A DNA stretch of 33,922 nucleotides from Ferruginibacter sp. (GTDB lineage: Bacteria > Bacteroidota > Bacteroidia > Chitinophagales > Chitinophagaceae). Shown one piece after another: positions 14,180-23,456 of this stretch. Made by a program: the position numbers and the translations under genes. The notes under the pieces are model-generated. The model was given only the letters and a program-made list of their open reading frames with translations, did no database searches and was not told where the DNA came from. Location: positions 1 through 33,922 of the forward strand of contig NZ_JACMOO010000105.1 in assembly GCF_014377975.1 (NCBI RefSeq), in the 5' to 3' direction. How positions within the stretch are numbered: the first letter of the stretch is position 1; the number at the start of each line of letters is the position of its first letter.

Positions 14180-14980
14180 ATGCGCATATTTTTATTATCC
14201 TTTATTATCATTACTGGTGCCTTTACCGGCAGGTGTTTTGGACAGGATACATTGCCACGCATTTCTGTAAAAAATATCAGCAACCAGATCATCGTCAGCT
14301 GGAAAAATAATTATGGTGCTAACATCAGTAATATTAATATTCAGCGATCCTTTGATAGTGTTAAAAATTTTATTACCATCGGAACAGTACTTAATCCAAT
14401 GAGCAAAGAAAATGGTTATGTAGACAGTAAGGCAATCAACCCAAATATGTTTTACCGTGTATTTGTTGCATTCGAAGGGGGCACCTATATCTTTTCACGT
14501 TCGCACAAACCCGTGATTGATACTTTTAAACAACAGGCAAAAGATGTACAGGGTATAAGGGATGCATTGGGTGACTTTACAACTTCTGGTACTGTTCCAT
14601 TAACTACGGTAGAAGAAAATTTGTTACCCGCATCAAAAAAGCCCGTAAAACCTAGAGTTCCGCAGGGTTTTGTACCCAGTAAATTTATTTATTCCAATAA
14701 AGAAAACAACCTGATTGTTAGTTTACCAGATGCAGGTACACAGCATTTTTCACTGTATTTTTTTGATGATAAAGACAGGCCGGTATTTGAAATTAAAAAA
14801 ATAAAAGAACCTTTCCTAATTGTGGAAAAAGTAAATTTTTTACATACCGGCTGGTTTTATTATCACTTGTACGATGACGGTATTTTGCTGGAGAAATATA
14901 AATTTTATATTGCTAAAGATGGCTGGGCGGGGCCTCCACCTTCTGAAACAAAAAAGCCGGTTGCCGGTGAACAGCGATGA
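14180..14980 (+). CDS. Secreted protein with fibronectin type III-like domain
   Basis: This is a 266-aa exported protein with a signal peptide (residues 1-21, ending CFG before QDTLPR). Residues about 27-115 look like one FN3-type beta-sandwich: an IIVSWKNNYGANISNINIQRS strand pair, a SFDSVKNFITIGTV strand, and an NPNMFYRVFVAFEGG strand with the usual Tyr-Arg. A Pro- and Lys-rich linker (SKKPVKPRVPQGF) leads to a second beta-rich part (about 165-250), which ends in a Pro/Gly/Lys tail. No sorting domain or lipobox is present. Probably periplasmic or surface-associated; function is unknown. It follows the ACC deaminase-like gene by 67 nt on the same strand. Confidence 0.8.
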   Translation: MRIFLLSFIIITGAFTGRCFGQDTLPRISVKNISNQIIVSWKNNYGANISNINIQRSFDSVKNFITIGTVLNPMSKENGYVDSKAINPNMFYRVFVAFEGGTYIFSRSHKPVIDTFKQQAKDVQGIRDALGDFTTSGTVPLTTVEENLLPASKKPVKPRVPQGFVPSKFIYSNKENNLIVSLPDAGTQHFSLYFFDDKDRPVFEIKKIKEPFLIVEKVNFLHTGWFYYHLYDDGILLEKYKFYIAKDGWAGPPPSETKKPVAGEQR

Positions 14981-15085
14981 TTTCTAAATAATTTGCTACT
15001 GTGCTACTTCCATTATTTGCTGATGACAAAACCGTATGATCTTCATTTTACAAATCGTTGCTTTCATAAGCACATCAGCTAATTA

Positions 15086-15880
15086 TTAATATTGTTTTAA
15101 CTGAACACCAAATACTTTTTCAAAATTTACTTTTACTTTATATTTTACTTCCTCAAAATTCATTGCCATATTAAATTCTTTTTGCAGGGAAGTAACTTTC
15201 TTGTTTTGTATGCCACAGGGTATAATGGTATTAAAATACGAAAGGTCTGTGTTAACATTAAAAGCAAAACCATGCATGGTAATCCAGCGGCTGCAACGTA
15301 CACCCATAGCGCAGATTTTCCTTTCTTTGCCGGGTACACCTGCATCAAGCCAAACACCTGTTTCACCTTTGCTACGTTCTCCTTTTAAACCATATTCGTG
15401 CATGGTAAGAATAATAACTTCCTCCAGTGCACGAAGATATTTACCGATATCTGTGTAAAATTTATCAAGATCAAGAATGGGATATCCAACAATTTGCTGT
15501 GGGCCGTGAAAAGTGATGTCCCCTCCCCGGTTGGTTTTAAAATATTGAATTCCTCTATTGGACATTTCTTCTTCACTAATTAAAATATTTTCTACAGCAC
15601 CGCTTTTACCCAAAGTCAATACCGGCGGATGTTCGCAGATGATAAAATAGTGTTTTGTTGAAGGAATATTAACAGCTTGCAGCAAGGCACCAGGAAATTT
15701 ATTTACATTCGCAGTTGGTAGAGTACTATCTCCCGTTTCTATACTTCGCAAAACAGATTTAATACTCACATTTTGCTGAAACAGTTTTTCCTGGTAATCC
15801 CAGGCCAATTTGTAATCAATCAAACCCAAATCTTTAAACAATACTATCTGCTTATCCAATGTAATTAGTTTATTTTGCAA
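15086..15880 (-). CDS. lipB: Octanoyl-[acyl carrier protein]:protein octanoyltransferase
   Basis: LipB moves an octanoyl group from acyl carrier protein to the lipoyl domains of 2-oxoacid dehydrogenases and GcvH, as the first step of lipoate synthesis. It shows CEHPPVLTLGKSG near residue 82, RGGDITFHGPQQIVGYPI at 118-135, KICAMGVR with catalytic Lys188, and IIPCGI with catalytic Cys222. It is 264 aa, longer than the usual 210-240 aa. The extra length is an insertion at about residues 41-75, between the first helix and the CEHPP strand. It is divergent from the pseudouridine synthase gene. Confidence 0.94.
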   Translation of the reverse strand: MQNKLITLDKQIVLFKDLGLIDYKLAWDYQEKLFQQNVSIKSVLRSIETGDSTLPTANVNKFPGALLQAVNIPSTKHYFIICEHPPVLTLGKSGAVENILISEEEMSNRGIQYFKTNRGGDITFHGPQQIVGYPILDLDKFYTDIGKYLRALEEVIILTMHEYGLKGERSKGETGVWLDAGVPGKERKICAMGVRCSRWITMHGFAFNVNTDLSYFNTIIPCGIQNKKVTSLQKEFNMAMNFEEVKYKVKVNFEKVFGVQLKQY

Positions 15881-16071
15881 AGTTAATTGAATGCAGGATT
15901 AGTACCGAACAGTCTGTACCAGGTGTTAGATATTTATTAAAACCGTTGATAAAAACCTAACCATCCGCTATCAACTGTAATAATTAAAATTTAACTCAGG
16001 GTGTAAAGAATATTTTTCATTTAAATAACTATTAATTATCATTTAATAAAAAGGGGTTTAACAAAATAACA

Positions 16072-17127
16072 ATGACGAACGAATTAACGACCGAAGAAGA
16101 CTTGCAGGAAAGCGAAGAGTTGTATGAAAGATTAACAATTGAAATTGCCAAAGGGCAGGAGGCGCTGCGTATTGATAAATTTTTAATGCTCCGGATTGAA
16201 GGTGCTACCCGAAACAAAATTCAGCAGGGTATTGATAATGAAATGGTGCTGGTAAATGATAAACCTGTAAAGGCCAACTACAAAGTAAAGCCCTACGACA
16301 AAATTGTCGTTTTCGATAACCGCCATCCCGAAAGTAATGATATCATTCCTGAAGATATTCCGCTGAATATTGTGTTTGAGGATGAAGATATTTTACTGAT
16401 CAACAAACCAGCTGGTCTGGTGGTACATCCCGGCAGCGGTAATCCCAGCGGCACTTTGATAAATGGTGTTGCGTATTATTTAAAACAACAAAATCCGCAG
16501 CTCGAAGAAAATGGGTTACCCCGTTTTGGCATGGTACACCGCATAGATAAAAATACAACGGGTTTACTGGTGTTAGCAAAAACCCCCAGGGCTATGACGG
16601 ACCTGGCCAAACAATTTTTTAATCATACAGTACACCGTCGCTACATAGCACTGGTATGGGGCGATTTTGAAGAAAACGAAGGCACCATCCGTGGCCATGT
16701 TGGCCGTCACCAGCGTTTTAGAAAATTATTTACTACCTACCCCGACGGGGAATATGGCAAAGAAGCCATCACCCATTACAAAGTACTGGAACGTTTTAAT
16801 TATGTAACCCTGGTAGAGTGCCGCCTTGAAACCGGCCGTACGCACCAGATACGGGTACACATGCAATTCATTGGTCACCCTTTGTTCAACGATGACTTTT
16901 ATGGTGGAGATAAAATTGTAAAGGGCACCATCTTCAGCAAGTATAAGCAATTTGTAGATAATTGTTTTGCACTTTGCCAACGGCAGGCTTTACACGCTAA
17001 AGAACTGGGCTTTATACATCCTGCTACCAAACAACCCATATTGTTTGAAAGTTTTTTACCCGATGATATGCTGGCAGTTATTGAAAAATGGAGAAAGTAC
17101 AGCGAAAATAAAAATGATATTGGCTAA
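16072..17127 (+). CDS. RluA-family 23S rRNA pseudouridine synthase
   Basis: The enzyme isomerises specific uridines in rRNA (or tRNA) to pseudouridine. Residues about 34-80 form an S4 RNA-binding domain (RIDKFLMLRIEGATRNKIQQ and VNDKPVKANYKV). The catalytic domain starts near residue 98 with INKPAGLVVHPG, has the catalytic Asp159 in HRIDKNTTGLLVLAKT, and ends with the TGRTHQIRVHMQFIGHPLF block. Domain order and length (351 aa) fit RluD and its relatives, but the target uridines cannot be read from sequence. It is convergent with the S10 peptidase gene. Confidence 0.93.
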   Translation: MTNELTTEEDLQESEELYERLTIEIAKGQEALRIDKFLMLRIEGATRNKIQQGIDNEMVLVNDKPVKANYKVKPYDKIVVFDNRHPESNDIIPEDIPLNIVFEDEDILLINKPAGLVVHPGSGNPSGTLINGVAYYLKQQNPQLEENGLPRFGMVHRIDKNTTGLLVLAKTPRAMTDLAKQFFNHTVHRRYIALVWGDFEENEGTIRGHVGRHQRFRKLFTTYPDGEYGKEAITHYKVLERFNYVTLVECRLETGRTHQIRVHMQFIGHPLFNDDFYGGDKIVKGTIFSKYKQFVDNCFALCQRQALHAKELGFIHPATKQPILFESFLPDDMLAVIEKWRKYSENKNDIG

Positions 17128-17164
17128 CGATTTTGTGTGGTATTATTTCCATTAAAGATTTTAT

Positions 17165-17184
17165 AATAAAAAAGCTGTTTTATT
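17165..17184. terminator. Possible bidirectional AT-rich terminator
   Basis: AATAAAA (17165-17171) and TTTTATT (17178-17184) form a 7-bp AT-only stem around a six-base loop between two convergent genes. It overlaps the stop codon of the S10 peptidase gene. The stem is weak and has no GC pairs, so the call is tentative. Confidence 0.28.
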
Positions 17185-18700
17185 TTGATGAAGTTGTAAT
17201 AAACTCGGCCACATCTTTTTTAAATGCAGCTGCTGCCGTATTTAGGATGTACATCATGTGCCCGGCTTCATAGTATTTCATAGTAATATTGTTTCGTATT
17301 TTTTTATTCAATCCTAAATGATCGAATGTATATTCGGTACCTGCAAATGGAGTTGCCAAATCATACAGCCCATTTAATACCATTATCTTCATCCGCGGAT
17401 TTGTTGACATGGCATTTTTTAAATCAGGGGCAGTATTAGGTGTAGATGCATCACCAAAAAAACCATTGCTGCGGGTATGCTTCCAGTCCCATTTAAAATC
17501 AGGAAAAACATAGGCCCCGGTATTATAGTTTTTATCTTTGCTAACCTTTAATTCAGTGGTATAATAATTCATAAAGGCCGAAATAAATGCCGGGCTGATG
17601 TCAGACGATTGGGGATCATTAAAAGCATATTCGCTTAGCTGATCCTGCGAAATGCCTTTGTAACGTGAATCCAAACGACCTGCAATTTCCTCTGTCCCAC
17701 GCAATAATTCCTGTGAAAACTGTGGTTGTACTACCCTCAAATTAGCCTTCTCCCAATAATCTTTACCAAGACCGGTATAACTCACCAGCTTGTCTGCAAT
17801 TTTATTTTTTTCCTCTTCACTTAACTCGTCACCTTTAAGTAATGCGGAGGCATACTCACCAAATGCAAAAGTCCTTACTTCTTTTAAAAACGCATCCAGA
17901 CTGGCAGGCTTATTTGCCAGTTTATTATGGTACCAGGAAGTGGCGGCATAGGTAGGAAGATTTACAATAAAAGACAAGTCATCAGTAGGTTGAAATGAAA
18001 GAGTACGGATGTCTAGAACACTTGATACCAGTACCACACCATTTACAGAAATACCAAAATGTTCCTGAAGGTAATCTGCTACCCCGGCAGAGCGGAAAGT
18101 ACCATAACTTTCGCCCAGTAAATATTTAGGTGAGTTCCATCTTTCATTTTCATGTACATAGTTTTTAATGAATTGACTGATTGATTTTATATCCGGGTCA
18201 ACACCCCAAAAATCAATATTTTTTGCCTTGCCAATGGCCCGGCTAAAACCGGTTCCCACAGGATCAATCATTACAATATCTGACACATCTAAAATAGAAT
18301 AATTATTATCTTCTACTTTATACGGAGCAGGTCCGTTGGGCAACGGATCATTTACCACCACCCTTCTTGGCCCCATAATACCCATGTGCAGCCACATGGA
18401 AGAAGAGCCAGGTCCCCCGTTATAAGAAAAGGTTACAGGTCTTTTGCTATTATCTGTTTCGCCGTCTTTGGTATAAGCTGTATATCCGATGGAAGCAATG
18501 AGTTCATCTTTTTCATTCTTCAAAATAAGAGTTCCCACAGTAGCGGTATAACTTACCAGCTTATTGTCTATTTTAATGCTGTGCTTTGTAGCCAACTTTT
18601 GTGCAATAGTAGCAGCAATACTATCTGATTGTGCCCATGCTGCAAATGAAAGGGTAATAAACAATAACATTAATCCCGCAGCAGTAATACTTTTTCTCAT
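17180..18700 (-). CDS. Secreted S10 family serine carboxypeptidase
   Basis: This 506-aa exported protein is an alpha/beta hydrolase of peptidase family S10, which removes C-terminal residues from peptides, usually at acidic pH. The signal peptide is residues 1-23 (cleavage after AWA). TFSYNGGPGSSSMWLH at 90-105 is the oxyanion-hole region. The nucleophile is Ser198 in GESYGT, the acid is Asp447 in GLYDLATPF and the base is His481 in YEAGHMMY. All three are in the S10 order. Probably periplasmic, feeding amino acids from peptides. It is monocistronic: the spacer upstream holds only a pseudogene. Confidence 0.93.
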   Translation of the reverse strand: MRKSITAAGLMLLFITLSFAAWAQSDSIAATIAQKLATKHSIKIDNKLVSYTATVGTLILKNEKDELIASIGYTAYTKDGETDNSKRPVTFSYNGGPGSSSMWLHMGIMGPRRVVVNDPLPNGPAPYKVEDNNYSILDVSDIVMIDPVGTGFSRAIGKAKNIDFWGVDPDIKSISQFIKNYVHENERWNSPKYLLGESYGTFRSAGVADYLQEHFGISVNGVVLVSSVLDIRTLSFQPTDDLSFIVNLPTYAATSWYHNKLANKPASLDAFLKEVRTFAFGEYASALLKGDELSEEEKNKIADKLVSYTGLGKDYWEKANLRVVQPQFSQELLRGTEEIAGRLDSRYKGISQDQLSEYAFNDPQSSDISPAFISAFMNYYTTELKVSKDKNYNTGAYVFPDFKWDWKHTRSNGFFGDASTPNTAPDLKNAMSTNPRMKIMVLNGLYDLATPFAGTEYTFDHLGLNKKIRNNITMKYYEAGHMMYILNTAAAAFKKDVAEFITTSSK

Positions 18701-18782
18701 ACAAATATTTTAATGACTTTTTTATAGGTAAAATTGAAGATACGTTATTATTAAATTCATTGATGACTTGCACTCAGTCCGG

Positions 18783-19189
18783 TTAATTTTTATTATTGCA
18801 TAATTCCTGCTTTCCATCATTATCAATTGTAAGCAACCGGTAATGTAATACTCTCTTGCCACTGTTAAGAATATCCTTATCTGTAAATGCATATCCATGG
18901 CTGTTAGCTGTGTTACCTTTAGCCGCTACAGGTCCTTATTCAAAATGCAGGACATCGTTGTTACACTGAATAGTAAAATCGCGGCTATACATTTCTTGTG
19001 AGGTAGTACATTGCACCAATGCCGCATTGGTTGCTGCGGTAACTTTAAAATTTGTGCGCTCAACCGGCAAGGAGTAATAACTCCATCCACTATTTGCAAA
19101 TCTTTTACATTCGCAACATCTCCACCGATAGCCCCAAAAAATATTTTACCGTAGTTGATCAAAACAAAATTTTTATTCCACCAGGCTAA
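18783..19189 (-). pseudogene. Decayed C-terminal part of a type IX secretion-type surface protein
   Basis: No intact gene lies in the 695-nt gap, but the minus strand keeps a recognisable protein trace. From 19189 one frame reads AWWNKNFVLINYGKIFF and continues to DLQIVDGVITP. Near 19070 the reading moves to another frame with LPVERTNFKVTAATNAALVQ, followed by CTTSQEMYSRDFTIQ, an in-frame TAA (18934-18936), then VAAKGNTANSHGYAFTDKDI, YRLLTIDNDGK and a stop at 18783-18785. These blocks match the usual segment before the sorting domain in Bacteroidota secreted proteins (LPVELTNFKA, WTTSQE, FTIQRS, AAKG, YRL, DNDG). The frameshift, the internal stop and the missing sorting domain show decay. The rest of the gap (19190-19395) is AT-rich and empty. 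Confidence 0.7.
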
Positions 19190-19395
19190 TTAAAAAATAG
19201 AGGAATCAAAAAAGTATTAAACCATTGTTGAATAATTTACTAAATGATTTTTTAGAAAGATAATTATTAAATTGAAAAATTTTAAAGCCACTGAAAGAAT
19301 ATTCCTGTTCCAATAATTACTTTTGAAAAAATATTCCAATTTCAAAATAATAAAAAAACAAACGGGTTTGATTTTTTAATTAACTTCAAATTATT

Positions 19396-20436
19396 ATGAA
19401 TTTAAAATTGCTTATCCCCATTGCTTTTAACAACCCCAGTACTGTAAACAACGCAGAAACTATCATTTTAGCGGGTGATGTTGGTGGTACAAAAGCCAAT
19501 ATGTTACTGAGCCGGTACTCAGTAAACGGGCTCGAGACAATTAAAGAAGAGCGGTATACCACCAATGACTTCGATTCATTTACCGCTATTCTTACGCACT
19601 TTTTGGAGGGCCAGCAACATCCAGATAAAATTTGTTTTTCTGTGGCCGGGCCTGTAATAGATGGTAAAGTAAAGTTTACAAATCTAAGCTGGAATATTGA
19701 TAGCGAAGAAGTGAGCCGCCATGTCGGTGGCAGCCCTGTTACAATTTTAAACGACCTTGAATCTACTGCGTTTGGATTAGCCGGCCTTAAGGAGCAAGAG
19801 CTGAACGTATTATATAAAGGCGCCAGTGAAACACCTGGAAATATTGCCATACTCGCTGCAGGAACGGGTTTGGGGGAAGCTGGTTTATTTTTTGATGGCA
19901 AACATTACCACCCTTTTGCAACAGAAGGTGGCCATAGCGACTTTGCTCCACGCTCTGCAAGAGACATTGAGGTATTAACTTTTTTACTAAACAGGCATGA
20001 ACGTGTAAGCTGGGAAAGACTGCTGAGCGGCAACGGCATTTACACCATTTGGCAATACCTTACCCAGGTTGAAAAAAAGGAAATACCCGGCTGGTTATTA
20101 CAACAAATGGAAAATACTGATCCTGCACCAGTTATCAGTAAAGCCGCATTGGAAGGCAAATGCCCCGTTTGTATGGAAACCATAGAAATGTTTAACCGCT
20201 ATCTCGCAACCGAGGCTGTAAACCTTATTTTAAAATTAAAAGCTACGGGTGGACTTTACCTTGCAGGTGGTATTGCTCCTAAACTATTGTCGCTACTTAA
20301 CCCCGGCACATGGAAAGATGTATTTAACAAAAGTGGCCGGATGAGCCTATTGCTGAAAGAAGTTACAGTTTATGTAATATTGAATGAAAAAGCTCCGTTG
20401 CTGGGTGCTACTTATTTTGCATGTTTAAATATGTAA
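19396..20436 (+). CDS. glk: Glucokinase
   Basis: Glk phosphorylates glucose to glucose-6-phosphate with ATP in the cytoplasm. The ATP phosphate-binding motif GDVGGTK is at residues 27-33. FSVAGPV, ILNDLESTAFGL (with the sugar-binding Asn-Asp), AAGTGLGEAG and EGGHSDFAPR follow in the order of bacterial glucokinases of the proteobacterial (GlkA) type. GGLYLAGGIAPK near the C-terminus is the second phosphate loop. At 346 aa it is slightly longer than the E. coli enzyme, with about 20 extra residues at the N-terminus; a later start is possible but no closer Met is visible. It stands alone on its strand, convergent with the DUF6089 gene. Confidence 0.93.
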   Translation: MNLKLLIPIAFNNPSTVNNAETIILAGDVGGTKANMLLSRYSVNGLETIKEERYTTNDFDSFTAILTHFLEGQQHPDKICFSVAGPVIDGKVKFTNLSWNIDSEEVSRHVGGSPVTILNDLESTAFGLAGLKEQELNVLYKGASETPGNIAILAAGTGLGEAGLFFDGKHYHPFATEGGHSDFAPRSARDIEVLTFLLNRHERVSWERLLSGNGIYTIWQYLTQVEKKEIPGWLLQQMENTDPAPVISKAALEGKCPVCMETIEMFNRYLATEAVNLILKLKATGGLYLAGGIAPKLLSLLNPGTWKDVFNKSGRMSLLLKEVTVYVILNEKAPLLGATYFACLNM

Positions 20437-20524
20437 CGACGAGCGTAATTTTTTAAATAAATTCCAAGACGACGTCTATAAAAATATTTTGGTGGGATGC
20501 TCTTTTTTATGAATGATTAAAAGT

Positions 20525-20569
20525 ATAAAAAACTCTAACAGCTAAAATATATATATTTAAAATTTAGAG
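20525..20569 (-). terminator. Terminator of the DUF6089 barrel gene
   Basis: On the minus strand CTCTAA (20569-20564) pairs with TTAGAG (20538-20533) around an AT-rich stem, and is followed by TTTTTTAT. It lies 9 nt after the barrel gene stop, between two convergent genes. Confidence 0.5.
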
Positions 20570-20577
20570 AAACAGAT

Positions 20578-21378
20578 TTACTGATTGTAAGAAAATATTT
20601 CTCCAAATTTAAAACAAACTTTTATACCTGTCATGTAATACCAATCTTTCGAATCCGGGTTTCCTCTGATATGTCCTGCAATACCGGCAGAAGACCCACT
20701 TCCGCGGAAAGCCAGTTCTGCAGCTTCTGCGCCTCTTTTAGCAAGTAGTACCTGTGGGTCTGCATAAAAGCTGCTAACATCATCCAGGTAATCTGTATTA
20801 GTATAGCGAAAACCGAGTTCGTAAATAAATTCAACCTTATCGTTCACCTGAAATTTCCACCCTAAGCCGAAAGGAATACAAACTTTTACACGCGAATACA
20901 TTAATCGGTTGGGATATTCAGATAGTCCCTGGCCTTCGGTACCCAATCGTTGTAATAATATTTTAGTGTTATTATGATCGTATGTATAAGGATTAAAATG
21001 AAAGACACCCACCCCGGCAAACAGGTAAGGCAATCCGTCGTATACTGTTGGGTCTACCAGGTTCACTTCCATAATCAAACTCCCTTCCAGTATATTACTT
21101 TTAAAATTCAGGTTTCTTGATACCAGATTGGGATCCTTATTATCCTTATCATTACCCTGTATTTTTCCATAACTTATACCCCCTCTTAGTACAAGAAAAT
21201 TGTTAGGCAGCATATATTTTAAATTGGCACAAAAAGAAGGTCCTAAGGTTTTAAAGTTTACCGCTGCCCTGGATAAATCACCATTATAACCTGATACGCC
21301 TCCTCCCACTTCAACCTGCCATTGCTGTGCAAAACAGCAATTTGTAAAAAGTATAAAACAAATTGTAAATAATCTCAT
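20578..21378 (-). CDS. DUF6089-like outer-membrane beta-barrel protein
   Basis: This 266-aa protein has a signal peptide (residues 1-18, before QQWQVEVG) followed by alternating amphipathic strands typical of an eight-stranded barrel: GGGVSGYNGDL, FLVLRGGISYGKIQG, PYLFAGVGVFHFNP, KVCIPFGLGWKFQV, FIYELGFRYTNTDYLDDVS and WYYMTGIKVCFKFG. The YNGDL opening, the LGTEGQGL loop and the TDYLDDVS block match the DUF6089 group common in Bacteroidota. Its location is predicted to be the outer membrane; its role is not known. It has its own terminator and stands apart from the unknown secreted protein gene upstream by 293 nt, in which I see no gene. Confidence 0.87.
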   Translation of the reverse strand: MRLFTICFILFTNCCFAQQWQVEVGGGVSGYNGDLSRAAVNFKTLGPSFCANLKYMLPNNFLVLRGGISYGKIQGNDKDNKDPNLVSRNLNFKSNILEGSLIMEVNLVDPTVYDGLPYLFAGVGVFHFNPYTYDHNNTKILLQRLGTEGQGLSEYPNRLMYSRVKVCIPFGLGWKFQVNDKVEFIYELGFRYTNTDYLDDVSSFYADPQVLLAKRGAEAAELAFRGSGSSAGIAGHIRGNPDSKDWYYMTGIKVCFKFGEIFSYNQ

Positions 21379-21665
21379 AGTGCTAATCAGTTTATTTTGT
21401 AAAAATACAATATATAAACATCAATCAGAATTCATTTTTAAAAAAATTACTACCGTTAATTTTTTTAAAGTGCTACAAATGCGTCATTTAATTGCACTGT
21501 ACTGCCTGGTACAACCTGCTGTTCATACTATTAATTTAAACGGGATTTGTATCTTTACCTGCATGCTTTACCTTAACAACCATCAAGGTATTATTTTCAA
21601 TAAGCTGCCTGTGGCATTTTTTATAATTTATGGTTAAGGATGCAATCATGAAGAAAGAAGCTTTA

Positions 21666-21694
21666 CCACACTCATCTAAAATCAAACAGTGTGG
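21666..21694 (-). terminator. Possible terminator overlapping the stop of the unknown secreted protein
   Basis: CCACACT (21666-21672) and AGTGTGG (21688-21694) form a perfect 7-bp stem around a 15-nt loop that contains the stop codon of the unknown secreted protein gene. On the minus strand it is followed by TAAAGCTTCTTTCTT, a broken T-rich run. The loop is long and the T-run interrupted, so the assignment is weak. Confidence 0.3.
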
Positions 21695-22592
21695 CAGTAA
21701 ATACACCTCTTTCCCTTTTTTTAAAAATGGCTTTCCAATTACCGGTATACCGTATTAATGCAGGCACCAGGTAAATTCCCGCATGTGTCATCTGCACTTC
21801 CATTTGCACTTTAAAATCATATACCCCGGCATCATAACTCAGGCTATAATTACGGGCAACTACTTCAAAGGTTTTATCGTCAAACCAGGTTGTCATTTCA
21901 TCAACCACCACTTTGTTTTCTTTCCCCTTTTTAACTTTTTGTTTAAAAATATAACAATTCGTTTTATTGTACTCATCCATATCCACACTCATGTCGTATA
22001 CTTCAGCCATATCATCATCATAAATAGAAGTTTTATTTGAAATAAACGGAATGCCGCTTATTTTTTTTCCGGGATTAAAAAACAATATTTTCAACTGTTC
22101 TTTATGCTTTTCTAAACCGCTTTTACCCGCTATATTAAAAGTTTCTCCGGCTACAATATTATCTTCTCCGCATACGGATCCTTTGGTAAAAAATAGTGAA
22201 GCGTACATTTGGGCAGTGTAATAGTTGTATTGATTATCTGCGGTATAAAAATCGCCTGTACTCTGCTGCTCCAGTACTTCCATGCGCCTGCAGCCACTGT
22301 CTCTTATTTGTTTGATTTTACTGTAAAGCGATGCCTGACTATTACCATCTTTATTAAGCATCCTTATATCATTTATAGAAACATAATTCAGTATGCGCAG
22401 GTTGCGAAATGCTTTATAAAATGTAGTATCGTTTTTTATACGGTCTATAAAAGCAGGTACATTCAGTTTATTATTTACGACTACTTCAGAAAGAGTAATA
22501 ATTTTTTTGCCAACCAACAATGCACTATCCTGCGCCAGGCTGCTGCTGGCTGATAACAAACAAAAAAAAACAGGTAGTATCTTTTTAATCAT
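21672..22592 (-). CDS. Secreted protein of unknown function
   Basis: This is a 306-aa exported protein with a signal peptide (residues 1-20, ending SSLA before QDSA). The segment ITLSEVVVNNKLNVPAFIDR resembles the part following the carboxypeptidase-like domain in some Bacteroidota surface proteins. The C-terminal half is beta-rich and alternates charged and aromatic residues (SLSYDAGVYDFKVQMEVQM). I recognise no catalytic motif and no TonB or sorting domain. It lies 143 nt downstream of the deformylase gene on the same strand; co-transcription is possible but not shown. Function not assigned. Confidence 0.75.
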   Translation of the reverse strand: MIKKILPVFFCLLSASSSLAQDSALLVGKKIITLSEVVVNNKLNVPAFIDRIKNDTTFYKAFRNLRILNYVSINDIRMLNKDGNSQASLYSKIKQIRDSGCRRMEVLEQQSTGDFYTADNQYNYYTAQMYASLFFTKGSVCGEDNIVAGETFNIAGKSGLEKHKEQLKILFFNPGKKISGIPFISNKTSIYDDDMAEVYDMSVDMDEYNKTNCYIFKQKVKKGKENKVVVDEMTTWFDDKTFEVVARNYSLSYDAGVYDFKVQMEVQMTHAGIYLVPALIRYTGNWKAIFKKRERGVFTATLFDFR

Positions 22593-22735
22593 ACCTGCAA
22601 ATTATTACAATTGCAGTAAATACTTACTTGTTACTGTCCGTTGTTTAGATAGCCACCCAAATCTTACCATCCAATGACTTCAAATAAGCAACTTGCTGCT
22701 TAAACTCTTGTAAACGATTTTTTTTAAGGATGATT

Positions 22736-23314
22736 TTATTTAGGAAAAACCATGCGGTAATCCACCTGAACTTTTCCTCTGGAAATATCATCCAGCTTTC
22801 TTTTTAATAAAGTTCTTTTAAGTGGTTTGATATAGTCAATAAAAAGTTTGCCTTCAATATGGTCGTATTCATGTAATATCACTCTTGCCGTAATTCCATT
22901 GAAAGTAGCAGTATGTTCGGCAAAATTTTCATCCACAAAATTAAGGGTAACAGATTCTTTACGATTTACATCTTCCCTTATTTTTGGTATGCTAAGGCAA
23001 CCTTCCGTATAAGCCCATTCTTCACCATTTAATGCGGTGATATGGGCGTTAATAAACACGCCTTTAAAGCCAGGTTCATCGGGGTAATCTTCATTATCCT
23101 CCTCATCCATATTTTTAAAAATCTGTTCGCTGTCAATTACAAATAAACGAATACCTTTATTCACCTGAGGGGCAGCAATACCCACGCCATTGCTGGCAGA
23201 CATGGTTTCCCACATATCTGCAATTAGTTTTTCAAGGTCGGGATAATCCTCCTTGATGTCAACGCAAACTTTTCTTAAAACCGGTGAACCGTAAGCCACG
23301 ATTGGTAAAATCAT
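22736..23314 (-). CDS. def: Peptide deformylase
   Basis: Def removes the formyl group from the N-terminal Met of new proteins in the cytoplasm; it needs Fe2+ or another divalent metal. The three family motifs are present: GVGIAAPQ at residues 43-50, EGCLS at 104-108 (metal ligand Cys106), and HEYDH at 148-152 (two metal His and the catalytic Glu149). An acidic insertion around residues 68-80 (NMDEEDNEDYPDE) is usual in Bacteroidota enzymes. The length is 192 aa. It lies 142 nt downstream of ruvX on the same strand. Confidence 0.96.
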   Translation of the reverse strand: MILPIVAYGSPVLRKVCVDIKEDYPDLEKLIADMWETMSASNGVGIAAPQVNKGIRLFVIDSEQIFKNMDEEDNEDYPDEPGFKGVFINAHITALNGEEWAYTEGCLSIPKIREDVNRKESVTLNFVDENFAEHTATFNGITARVILHEYDHIEGKLFIDYIKPLKRTLLKRKLDDISRGKVQVDYRMVFPK

Positions 23315-23456
23315 ATATTATTTTGTAAGGAGTATTAATTCTGTTCCATTTTCTAACATCATCAAAAATTATTAAAGTAACAGCCGGATAATCCAACTTT
23401 CCTTAAAAGTACGCTTGCTGCGCTTCTTCAATCTTGTAAAATTACAATTATTTATT

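Noticed and set aside
18926-19162. 78-aa ORF on the minus strand starting MINYGK
   Set aside because: Its first part is one frame of the decayed secreted protein and its second part runs out of frame with the motifs, so it was merged into the pseudogene.
21380-21637. 85-aa plus-strand ORF in the spacer before the DUF6089 gene
   Set aside because: AT-rich with Cys- and Phe-rich, low-quality composition, no family, and located in the promoter region of a gene on the other strand.
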